Assembly: GCF_907165215.1 (NCBI RefSeq)
Contig: NZ_CAJRAY010000105.1
Span: forward strand, 13,846 to 47,933
From: Thermobacillus xylanilyticus
Lineage (GTDB): Bacteria > Bacillota > Bacilli > Paenibacillales > Paenibacillaceae
DNA: 34,088 bases
Direction: 5' to 3'
Shown: one piece after another, positions 27,814 through 34,088 of the stretch
How positions within the stretch are numbered: the stretch's first letter is position 1
Layout: every line of letters starts with the position of its first letter
Program-made: the position numbers and the translations under genes
The notes under the pieces: model-generated
The model's database searches: none
Told to the model about the DNA's origin: nothing
The model's input: the letters and a program-made list of their open reading frames with translations, nothing else

Positions 27814-28797
27814 GTTGTCCATGTTGACCGCTTCGTGCAGCGCGGCGTTCAAGCCGCTGGCGATGATGTTGGCGATATCTTCAATGAAGGAATCGACTTC
27901 CTTCGGCGTGACGAGCAGATCATGCCCCATCGGCTGGAGCACTTCCTTCACGAGCTGCAGCCGCTCCTCGCCCGAGATGGCATGAAGCATGCCGAGAATG
28001 GGCGCCGCGTTGTCCGTCTGTCTGCGAAAATGCTCCGCCATCAGTTCGATGCAGTTGTTCACGATGGTTGACGCATAGACGACGGTGGGGACGCCGATCG
28101 CAATGACCGGCACGCCGAGAATCTCGCGCGTGAGACCCTTGCGCTTGTTGCCGATGCCGGAGCCGGGATGGATGCCCGTATCGGCGATCTGGATCGTCGT
28201 GTTGACCCGTTCCACCGCCTTCGAAGCCAGCGCGTCGATGGCGATGATCAGGTCGGGTTTCGTCTGCGCGGCGATGCCGAACACGATATCGCTGGACTCG
28301 ATGCCGGTAATGCCGAGCACGCCGGGCGCGACCGCGCTGACGGGACGGTAGCCCGGCGCCACCTGATCCGGCATCAGTTCGAACAGGTGGCGGGTGACCA
28401 GCGTATTCTCGACGACAAGCGGCCCGAGGGCGTCCGCGGTCACATTCCAGTTGCCGAGCCCGACGATCAGCGTCTTCGCGTTCCGGCTGACGCCGACCCG
28501 CTCGAGAAACGCCTCAAATTCGCGCGCGAACACTTCGGCGACGCGGTCCTGCAGTTCCGTATCCCGGTTTCTCAGTCCCGGCACCTCGAGGGTGACGTAA
28601 CGTCCGACCATTTTGCCGATGGCCTTCGCTCCCTCTTCGTTGTCGACGCTCATCCGCGTGATCGTGATGCCGTCTTCGGTGACCGTCTCCGTCGTGATGC
28701 CGGTCAGGCGGCCGTCCTTGCCCGACTGGGCCATTTCTTTCGCTTCCAGCGCCAGGTCGGTGCGGATGTCGTATTGGCGCAATTCGATGTCGTGCAT
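27793..28797 (-). CDS. gpr: GPR endopeptidase (germination protease)
   Basis: GPR is made in the forespore as a zymogen and degrades small acid-soluble spore proteins at germination. The 334-residue product starts [19 protein letters not shown]; the self-cleavage site by analogy with B. megaterium GPR falls after D14, releasing a 14-residue propeptide. Conserved core segments are [43 protein letters not shown] and [17 protein letters not shown] 28797 has GGAGG 11 bases upstream; the TTG six codons earlier is part of that ribosome binding site. It is monocistronic with its own terminator. Confidence 0.95.
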   Translation of the reverse strand: MHDIELRQYDIRTDLALEAKEMAQSGKDGRLTGITTETVTEDGITITRMSVDNEEGAKAIGKMVGRYVTLEVPGLRNRDTELQDRVAEVFAREFEAFLERVGVSRNAKTLIVGLGNWNVTADALGPLVVENTLVTRHLFELMPDQVAPGYRPVSAVAPGVLGITGIESSDIVFGIAAQTKPDLIIAIDALASKAVERVNTTIQIADTGIHPGSGIGNKRKGLTREILGVPVIAIGVPTVVYASTIVNNCIELMAEHFRRQTDNAAPILGMLHAISGEERLQLVKEVLQPMGHDLLVTPKEVDSFIEDIANIIASGLNAALHEAVNMDNTGAYTR

Positions 28798-28830
28798 GGC
28801 AGCGCATTCCTCCAATGTTCGGATCAGCCT

Positions 28831-28861
28831 TATTGTTCAGCGGCGGACGGTGTTTTATGCA
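28831..28861 (-). promoter_or_regulatory. Possible sigma-G-type forespore promoter of gpr
   Basis: The minus strand shows TGCATA (28856-28861), a good sigma-F/G -35, an 18-base spacer and AACAATA (28831-28837), a partial match to the CATnnTA -10. gpr is a sigma-F/G gene in Bacillus, which supports the reading. The -10 match is weak. Confidence 0.4.
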
Positions 28862-28920
28862 GGCGCAAATCAAGGGATCATGTCCGGGCGTCTTGCGCAT
28901 TCGGCGATGCGTTCCCGCTC

Positions 28921-28949
28921 TTGCAATTTCAAGGACTGCATGATAGAAT
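28921..28949 (+). promoter_or_regulatory. Sigma-A promoter of rpsT
   Basis: TTGCAA (28921-28926), a 17-base spacer ending TGA (extended -10) and TAGAAT (28944-28949). The predicted leader is about 45 bases. It is divergent from the gpr promoter. Confidence 0.75.
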
Positions 28950-29002
28950 ATTTCAAGTTGACTCAAGATGAGGAATGGCTTGTTGTCCGGGAGGTGAACC
29001 GA

Positions 29003-29278
29003 GTGCCGAACATTAAATCCGCCATCAAGCGCGTGAAGACGAGCGAGAAGCGCCGTGCCCTGAACGCGTCCCAGAAATCCGCGCTTCGCACGGCCGTCAA
29101 GGCAGCCGACACGGCAATCGCAGCCGCTGACCTCGAAGCTGCAAAGGCCGCTGTCGCCCTTGCTTCGAAGAAGCTGGACAAGGCCGTCACGAAGGGCCTG
29201 ATCCACAAGAACAAAGCTGCACGCAAAAAATCCCGCCTGGCCCAAAAGCTGAACGCGCTGCAAGCGCAGCAGGCTTGA
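29003..29278 (+). CDS. rpsT: 30S ribosomal protein S20
   Basis: S20 binds 16S rRNA early in 30S assembly. The 91-residue, very basic, helical protein starts [17 protein letters not shown] after a GTG start at 29003 and contains the conserved [25 protein letters not shown] lies just upstream of the GTG. The frame stays open further upstream, but that region holds the promoter. The gene stands alone on the plus strand between gpr and holA. The same neighbours occur in B. subtilis. Confidence 0.97.
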   Translation: MPNIKSAIKRVKTSEKRRALNASQKSALRTAVKAADTAIAAADLEAAKAAVALASKKLDKAVTKGLIHKNKAARKKSRLAQKLNALQAQQA

Positions 29279-29295
29279 AGCCGCGACAAATGAAC

Positions 29296-29330
29296 GCCCG
29301 CCCGATCCGTCCGGATCAGGCGGGCTTTGT
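29296..29330 (+). terminator. Rho-independent terminator of rpsT
   Basis: GCCCGCC (29296-29302) pairs with GGCGGGC (29319-29325), with an inner GATCC/GGATC stem after one mismatch, then TTTGT. It lies between convergent rpsT and holA and might work weakly in the other direction too. Confidence 0.82.
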
Positions 29331-29363
29331 CATGTTGTTTAAGGGACCGGCGGTCGCGCTGTC

Positions 29364-30407
29364 TTATGCGCGCGCGGGCTGTTTCCGCCATGCGCCGGAC
29401 TGCAGCAAATACAGTTCCAGGCCGAGCTCCTTGTCGATCTGCCCGGTTTTCATGCGGTAATCGAGCTCGGCGATCTCGCGGAGCCGCTCGGCCAGCCGCT
29501 CCTCCGGCCAGGAGCGCGCCTTCTCCGCCGCCAGCCGGACGGCGTACGGATGCAGGCCGAGCTGACCGGCAATCTGCTGGTTCGGCCAGGAGCGTGCCGA
29601 CAGCTCCTTGACCTGCAGCATGATCCGGAACTGGCGCGCAATCAGCGCCGCGATCCGGATCGGCTCTTCCTTCCGTTCGAGCAATTGCCGGTACAGCGAA
29701 ACGGCTCGTCCGGTATCGCCTTCCGCCAGCGCGTCGACGAGCGCGAAGACGTCATCCTCCAGCACGGGCGCGGTAAGCGACTCGACATGCTCCCGCAGGA
29801 TGGTCCCCCCCGTTCCGGCATACAGGCACAGCTTGTCCGTCTCGGCGGCCAGCGTCTGCAGATTGGCGCCCGCCCGGCGGATCAGCGCTTCCGCGGTCGC
29901 CTCATCGATCGCGCGCCCCTGGGACGCGGCACGCCGCACGACCCACCGGACCAGATCCCGGCCATCGAGCTCGGCGAATTCGATGACCGCATCCATCTCC
30001 TTCAGCAGCTTGACCGCTTTGCGCCGCTCATCCATCTTGTCGCTGTGCACGACGAACAGCAGGACGCTCGTCTCGCTCGGCTTGCGCAAGTAGGCGATCA
30101 GCCGGTCGACATCATGCTGCAGCCGCCCGTCTTTGCCGCCGGCGGCGAGCACGGTCTCATCGCGCACGACAACCAGCTTGCGGCTGACGAAGAACGGCAT
30201 CGCGTCCGCCTCCTCAACCGCGGCTTCCACCGGCGTCTCCGACGTGTCAAATTTGAAAAGGCCGAGCTCCCGCCCGTCTTCGCCGAGCAGCTTGTCCGCC
30301 GTGAACGCGACGAACTCCTGCATCCGGTAACGATCCCGCCCGAACACCGCGTAGACCGGCCGGAACCGGCCCTCATTCATCTCTTTCGCCGCTGCGCTAG
30401 GATTCAT
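29364..30407 (-). CDS. holA: DNA polymerase III subunit delta
   Basis: HolA is the clamp-loader subunit that opens the beta sliding clamp. The 347-residue product has the family fold: RFRPVYAVFGRDRYRMQEF at the start, LFKFDTSETPVEAAVEEADAMPFF, VLLFVVHSDKMDERRKAVKLL, the lid helices, and the C-terminal collar domain with RIAALIARQFRIMLQVKEL and LHPYAVRLAAEKAR. I chose ATG 30407 because GGAGG lies four to five bases upstream. An ATG at 30464 lies inside a stem-loop. It is convergent with rpsT, as in B. subtilis (yqeN). Confidence 0.93.
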   Translation of the reverse strand: MNPSAAAKEMNEGRFRPVYAVFGRDRYRMQEFVAFTADKLLGEDGRELGLFKFDTSETPVEAAVEEADAMPFFVSRKLVVVRDETVLAAGGKDGRLQHDVDRLIAYLRKPSETSVLLFVVHSDKMDERRKAVKLLKEMDAVIEFAELDGRDLVRWVVRRAASQGRAIDEATAEALIRRAGANLQTLAAETDKLCLYAGTGGTILREHVESLTAPVLEDDVFALVDALAEGDTGRAVSLYRQLLERKEEPIRIAALIARQFRIMLQVKELSARSWPNQQIAGQLGLHPYAVRLAAEKARSWPEERLAERLREIAELDYRMKTGQIDKELGLELYLLQSGAWRKQPARA

Positions 30408-30440
30408 GTAGCCTCCGTTTCCATTCTTCCGCCGTGACGA

Positions 30441-30468
30441 AGGGATGAAACCTTGCGGCTTCATCCCT
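30441..30468 (-). other. Stem-loop upstream of holA
   Basis: A 9-bp stem, AGGGATGAA / TTCATCCCT (30441-30449 and 30460-30468), has a ten-base loop. It would bury an alternative ATG at 30464 and its adjacent G-rich site. A short pyrimidine stretch but no T-run follows. Confidence 0.5.
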
Positions 30469-30526
30469 CCGCCCTTGATCTATGTCAACACCAGCGGGAA
30501 GATCCATGGCTCTCCCCGCGGATGGT

Positions 30527-30553
30527 CGGACCGATTGAAACTCTCTCGGTCCG
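30527..30553 (-). other. Stem-loop between the anti-sigma gene and holA
   Basis: A perfect 8-bp stem, CGGACCGA / TCGGTCCG, with an 11-base loop lies 58 bases after the anti-sigma stop. It might end or attenuate the sigma/anti-sigma transcript; there is no T-run. Confidence 0.45.
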
Positions 30554-30610
30554 CCTCAACTTATCTTACGCAGGCGGCGGAAGAATTGTGCATCGACTTC
30601 ACATGATTCG

Positions 30611-31615
30611 TTATTCCTTCGTCTCCGTGCCGTCGGCGGGATTGATCCGATAGATCTCGCCTGCGCCGTCCTCGCGCCGGATTTCGTACCGGAAGAACGC
30701 TCCGTCCTCCGACCAGCCCATCGCGGCAATCGAACCCTGCCGCTCTTCGCTCTCAAACCGCGTGTTCCCGTCCCGGTCATAGATGATGACGCGGGATTCG
30801 GAAAACACGGCAATGTAGGAGCCGTCGGGAGACACCGACTCTACCGGACCGAACGCCGGCTCTTCCGTGAAGCCGGCAACGCCCATCTGAACGTCATCTT
30901 CCGGTGATTCTATACCGCCGTTGACACCCTGAAGCACCGCCGGCGGCGCCATGCGGACGTCTCCCTCGCCGGAGCCGGCATCCGCGTCCGTTGCGCTGTC
31001 GCCGGAACGGCCGGCCGAACCGGGCGAAGATTCCATTGCCTGTCCGGACTGATCCCGGACTTCGGTGAGATGAAAGGACTCCTTCATCGACACATCGGAT
31101 CCATCCTGCGCATCGGTCGAATCGGCAGCGGCATCCATCATGAGCATGGGTTCGGACGATCCGGACGAGGCCGATTCCTTTGCGGCGCGGTCGCCGGAGA
31201 AGCTGTCCGAGAGCCTGTCGGGATCGTAGGTTGCGAAGAAAATGCCCGCCACGACCCCGGCTGCGACAACGCCGCTCAGAATGCGCAGGGAGAACCGGTT
31301 GTTCCGGCGGCGCGGCGCCGTCCTCGCCGGGCTTCCGGCCGAACCTGCGAGCTCTGCCGCTCCGGCGTCCGCGCTTGCCGCGGCTTTGACCCGGTCGATC
31401 TCGTCGAGCTTCGGCAAGATGGCGTCCACGAGGCTGATCGGCGGCGTCACTTTCGGCAAGCTCTCCAGTTCGGCCGACAGCCGCTTCAGGCGCTCGAACA
31501 TGGCCGCACATTCCGCGCACTGCCGGATGTGCTCGCGCGCTTTCGCGGACTCGAATTCGGTGAGATCGCCGTCGAGCTCGCGCTGCATATATTCCATCAC
31601 CTCTTGACAGTTCAT
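30611..31615 (-). CDS. Zinc-finger anti-sigma factor with periplasmic-side C-terminal domain
   Basis: A membrane anti-sigma factor for the adjacent ECF sigma factor. The N-terminus has the ZAS zinc motif H29-x3-C33-x2-C36 in HIRQCAECAAMFERL, which clamps the sigma factor. One membrane helix follows (about 109-129, RILSGVVAAGVVAGIFFATY). The outside part is a long Ser/Asp/Ala-rich linker (135-245), then a short beta-rich WD/TolB-like unit (DGSYIAVFSESRVIIYDRDG; MGWSEDGAFFRYEI). The 334-residue length is large for the class. Its start overlaps the sigma stop by ATGA, so the two are coupled. Release presumably occurs by stepwise proteolysis or by a signal sensed outside. Confidence 0.87.
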   Translation of the reverse strand: MNCQEVMEYMQRELDGDLTEFESAKAREHIRQCAECAAMFERLKRLSAELESLPKVTPPISLVDAILPKLDEIDRVKAAASADAGAAELAGSAGSPARTAPRRRNNRFSLRILSGVVAAGVVAGIFFATYDPDRLSDSFSGDRAAKESASSGSSEPMLMMDAAADSTDAQDGSDVSMKESFHLTEVRDQSGQAMESSPGSAGRSGDSATDADAGSGEGDVRMAPPAVLQGVNGGIESPEDDVQMGVAGFTEEPAFGPVESVSPDGSYIAVFSESRVIIYDRDGNTRFESEERQGSIAAMGWSEDGAFFRYEIRREDGAGEIYRINPADGTETKE

Positions 31616-32160
31616 CCCCGGACACCGCCTTTCTGATAATCTCGGAGCAGGACCTGCAGCTGTTGTCTTGCCCGGAACAGGTACGATTTCACCGTGTTGA
31701 GCGGCAGATCCAACGAATCGGCGATCTCGTTGTAAGAGAAGTCCTGCAAATACCTCAGCACGACGACCGCGCGGTGATGTTCGGGCAGGCGGTCGATCGC
31801 TTCGCGGATATCCTTCGCCGCATAGGCCGCCATGACCTCGCCTTCGACCGAATCCCTGCCTTCAAACACCATCTCGTGTTCTTCGATGGAAACGGTCGGC
31901 TTGTTCCGGCGGAACTTGTCGATGCAGATATTCGTCACAATGCGCTGCACCCAGGTTTTGAATTGCGCTTTCTCTTCATAGGAGCCGATTTTCGTATAAA
32001 TGCGGATCAAGGCCTCCTGCGCAGCGTCCATCGCATCCTGTTCGTTGCCGACAAGATAATAGGCAGTTCGGTAAACGTGCGTCTCGATTTCGCGCAAAAG
32101 CGTGATGAGAGCTTCGCGGTCGCCCTCACGGGCGGCACGGATCAGCGACGGCTCTACCAC
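31612..32160 (-). CDS. ECF-type RNA polymerase sigma factor
   Basis: A group IV sigma factor of 182 residues. Sigma-2 region: YYLVGNEQDAMDAAQEALIR and FKTWVQRIVTNICIDKFRR (-10 binding). Sigma-4 region: LPEHHRAVVVLRYLQDFSY and the helix-turn-helix EIADSLDLPLNTVKSYLFR (-35 binding). It resembles the SigW/SigM-type envelope-stress group, but the exact group is not clear. The start is GTG 32160 with GAGGGGG six bases before it; the longer upstream frame is comEC antisense-phase sequence and is rejected. It overlaps the anti-sigma gene by four bases and has an ECF-like promoter upstream, suggesting autoregulation. Confidence 0.9.
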   Translation of the reverse strand: MVEPSLIRAAREGDREALITLLREIETHVYRTAYYLVGNEQDAMDAAQEALIRIYTKIGSYEEKAQFKTWVQRIVTNICIDKFRRNKPTVSIEEHEMVFEGRDSVEGEVMAAYAAKDIREAIDRLPEHHRAVVVLRYLQDFSYNEIADSLDLPLNTVKSYLFRARQQLQVLLRDYQKGGVRG

Positions 32161-32186
32161 GAGGATCCCCCTCTCTTGCACCCTCT

Positions 32187-32215
32187 CAAACGAAACGATC
32201 CGCAAAAATGTTGCA
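32187..32215 (-). promoter_or_regulatory. Possible autoregulated ECF promoter of the sigma/anti-sigma operon
   Basis: The minus strand shows TGCAAC (32210-32215) followed by a T-run, a 17-base spacer and CGTTTG (32187-32192). ECF promoters of the SigW type carry an AAC motif at -35 and CGT at -10 at this spacing. It ends about 26 bases before the GTG start. Motif-based inference only. Confidence 0.42.
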
Positions 32216-32262
32216 GACCGCGCGCGAAAAAGGGTGGAATTTCGTTCGGCTTCATTCCTCTC

Positions 32263-32284
32263 CCCGGCCCGTTCCGCGGCCGGG
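32263..32284 (-). other. GC-rich stem-loop in the comEC-sigma gap
   Basis: CCCGGCC / GGCCGGG (32263-32269 and 32278-32284) with an eight-base loop. It lies between the comEC end and the proposed ECF promoter. No T-run follows. Confidence 0.4.
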
Positions 32285-32310
32285 CTCCTTCCGTCCACCC
32301 CCAAGCATAG

Positions 32311-32336
32311 CAGAAATCCGGTAGACCGTATACCGG
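32311..32336 (-). terminator. Weak terminator after comEC
   Basis: A 6-bp stem, CCGGTA / TACCGG, with a seven-base loop lies nine bases after the comEC stop. ATTTCT follows on the minus strand. Both stem and T-run are short, so termination may be leaky into the sigma gene. Confidence 0.45.
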
Positions 32337-32345
32337 AGCAAGCTG

Positions 32346-34088
32346 CTAACTGTGATTTTCCAGCTGCCCGCCGGCGGCTGTTCGGACCGAAAGCGCGCCG
32401 CCCGCGATCCGGTATTGCGTCTCGCCGTTCAGATCCGTCCGGCGGACCTGCGCGCCGACGGCCGCAATCCGGCCGAGCGTGTCGGGATGCGGGTGGCCGT
32501 ACACATTGTTCCGGCCGGCGGAGATGACCGCCTCCCGCGGACGCCAGTAATCCAGCCATTCGGCGGCAGTCGAATGGCGGCTGCCGTGGTGCGCGATCTT
32601 CATGACATCGATGCCTGCGTCCGTTTCCTGCTGCCTTGCGACGATCGCCCGCTCTTCGGCGGCGCCGATATCGCCCGGAAGCAGAAACGCAAATCCTTCG
32701 AGCACAAGCTGCAGGACGACGCTTCGCCCGTTCTGGTCCCGCATCACCGGCATGCGGCCGTTTGATGTGAGCGGCTCGGCGGACGGCCAGAGCACCGTCA
32801 GTTCGGTGCCGTCGTCCAGCTTGTAAGGTGCAAGCCCGCTGTGCGCGGCGATCAGTCTGAGGCCCCGCGCATCCGCCAGCCTGAGCAGCGCTTCCCCGTC
32901 CTCCTTGCCGGACAGCGTGCCGTTCCAGAGCAGCGCCTTCGCCGGGATCGCGTCGAGCACGGCGGCGAGTCCGCCGATATGGTCGGCGTCGAGATGGGAA
33001 GCGACGACCAGGTCCAACCGGCGGACGCCGCGCTTCATGAGCAGCGGCACGACCACGTCTTTGCCGACGTCGTACGGGTCGAGGCGCCGCCGCCACTCAT
33101 CGCCCGGCTTCTCGAACCGCAGCGTGCCGCCGCCGTCCACGAGCATATGGCGGCCGGAGGGCGTGCGGATCAGCACCGCGTCGCCCTGTCCGACGTCGAG
33201 GAACGAGACGGTTGCCGACCGGTCGAAGCGGTCGGGCTGATACGCATACGCGAGCAGCAGCACGGCCGCGGCGGCCGGCAGGATGATTCGGGCCCGCATC
33301 CGCTGCCGTCCGGCCGGTTCGAAGTACGGTTCGGCGTGCGGCAGGCCGGGTGCGGGACGCAGGTCGAGCGTCTCCGTCTCCTGTTCGCCGTCCGGCGTGT
33401 TCTCCCGCTCGCCGGACCTGTCGGGCAGCCGGGATGCGATCAGCAGCAATGCGCCATACCAGGCCAGTATCCACCAGATCGGCGGCGAAGGCCAGATCGT
33501 CGCCAGTTCCAGCCGTTCGGCAAGCTTCTCCACGAGCCTGAACGTGGCGTCGTTCGCCGCCTCCGCCGCCCGGGCGAGCAGCCTGCCCGCGTCCGGCCAG
33601 AGGAACGAAAGGATCAGCGCAACCGTGCCGAGCGGCAAGACGACGAAACTGATGAACGGCACGAGGACGGCGTTCGCGGGAAGCGACAGCAGATGGAATC
33701 GGTTGAAATAAAATACGGTGAGCGGAAACGACACGGCCTGCGCAACGACGGTGACGACCAGCAGGTCGGCGACCGCCCGTCCGCGCTTGAGCGGCGGCAG
33801 CGCGCGCCTGACCGGCGGCACGAGCGCGATCAGGCCGGCCGTCACGGCGAACGAGAGCTGGAACGCGATGTCGGAGAGATAATACGGATCGTACAGCAGC
33901 ATGGCCAGCGCGGCGGCGGCCAGCAGGTTCATGCCGTCCTTCAGCCGGTTCATCCGCGCCGCGGCAAGGCCGAGCATCGCCATCAGCCCGGCCCGCACGA
34001 CGGACGGCGACGCGCCGGTCAGCAGCACATAGAACGGAACGGCGGCCGCCGTCAATTCCAGCGTCGTCTCCCGCGGCAGCCTGAACAG
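32346..34088 (-). CDS. comEC: DNA internalization competence protein ComEC/Rec2, N-terminus beyond window
   Basis: ComEC forms the inner-membrane channel through which transforming single-stranded DNA enters. About 580 C-terminal residues are visible; the frame runs off the right edge (family near 750-800). The Competence domain's helices include YVLLTGASPSVVRAGLMA, YYLSDIAFQLSFAVTAG and FNRFHLLSLPANAVLVP. After a hydrophilic linker and one more helix comes a metallo-beta-lactamase domain with VSFLDVGQGDAVLIR, SHLDADHIGGL and KIAHHGSRHST, proposed to be the nuclease that degrades the non-transforming strand. Metal-binding histidines and aspartates are intact. It lies upstream of the sigma/anti-sigma genes on the same strand. 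Confidence 0.93.
   Translation of the reverse strand: MFRLPRETTLELTAAAVPFYVLLTGASPSVVRAGLMAMLGLAAARMNRLKDGMNLLAAAALAMLLYDPYYLSDIAFQLSFAVTAGLIALVPPVRRALPPLKRGRAVADLLVVTVVAQAVSFPLTVFYFNRFHLLSLPANAVLVPFISFVVLPLGTVALILSFLWPDAGRLLARAAEAANDATFRLVEKLAERLELATIWPSPPIWWILAWYGALLLIASRLPDRSGERENTPDGEQETETLDLRPAPGLPHAEPYFEPAGRQRMRARIILPAAAAVLLLAYAYQPDRFDRSATVSFLDVGQGDAVLIRTPSGRHMLVDGGGTLRFEKPGDEWRRRLDPYDVGKDVVVPLLMKRGVRRLDLVVASHLDADHIGGLAAVLDAIPAKALLWNGTLSGKEDGEALLRLADARGLRLIAAHSGLAPYKLDDGTELTVLWPSAEPLTSNGRMPVMRDQNGRSVVLQLVLEGFAFLLPGDIGAAEERAIVARQQETDAGIDVMKIAHHGSRHSTAAEWLDYWRPREAVISAGRNNVYGHPHPDTLGRIAAVGAQVRRTDLNGETQYRIAGGALSVRTAAGGQLENHS

Noticed and set aside
31612..33096. A 494-codon frame that would fuse an extra 300 residues to the ECF sigma factor
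   Set aside because: The upstream part is the wrong frame of comEC. A GTG with a strong ribosome binding site at 32160 gives a normal-sized sigma factor.

Overview
The window looks like ordinary chromosome from a GC-rich, endospore-forming Bacillota, most likely of the Paenibacillaceae (Paenibacillus, Cohnella or Thermobacillus type). Three things support this. The sporulation genes spoIIP and gpr are present. The gene order rpsT / gpr-spoIIP-yqxA position-lepA-hemW / hrcA-grpE-dnaK-dnaJ / prmA-rsmE-mtaB is the order around the Bacillus subtilis yqe-hrcA region. GC content is high, and most genes carry strong AGGAGG-type ribosome binding sites. I saw no rRNA, tRNA, insertion sequence, prophage or CRISPR array. 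No stretch without a gene exceeds 300 bases.

Layout from left to right. Positions 1-1898 hold the N-terminal half of addB (recombination repair, minus strand), cut by the window edge. A short divergent region with a LexA-type operator separates it from a secreted glycerophosphodiester phosphodiesterase (plus). Next come a large GH2 beta-galactosidase-type enzyme and the NAD-salvage pair pncA-pncB, each with its own promoter or terminator signals, then an RlmI-like rRNA methyltransferase with two internal insertions. A Na/Pi cotransporter (plus) runs head-on into deoC and overlaps it by 98 bp.

From 32 kb back to 11 kb almost everything is on the minus strand. In transcription order it runs: comEC (partial), an ECF sigma factor with its zinc-finger anti-sigma factor, holA, [rpsT on the plus strand], gpr, spoIIP, a yqxA-position membrane protein, lepA, hemW, a GNAT acetyltransferase, the CIRCE-controlled heat-shock operon hrcA-grpE-dnaK-dnaJ, two tiny unrecognised genes, prmA, a site-2-protease-family membrane protein, rsmE, mtaB, a NUDIX hydrolase and deoC. 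Several neighbours are translationally coupled: sigma/anti-sigma by ATGA, prmA/protease by TGATG, rsmE/mtaB abutting, and NUDIX/deoC overlapping by 8 bp.

I did not find a convincing new multi-gene system. The parts that merit checking are small: a LexA box in front of addB, the overprinted C-terminus of deoC, the enlarged rRNA methyltransferase, a 49-codon gene behind three stem-loops downstream of dnaJ, a stem-loop between dnaK and dnaJ, and an ECF-like promoter in front of the sigma/anti-sigma pair. Very long open frames opposite dnaK, the GH2 gene and others are by-products of GC-rich codon usage.
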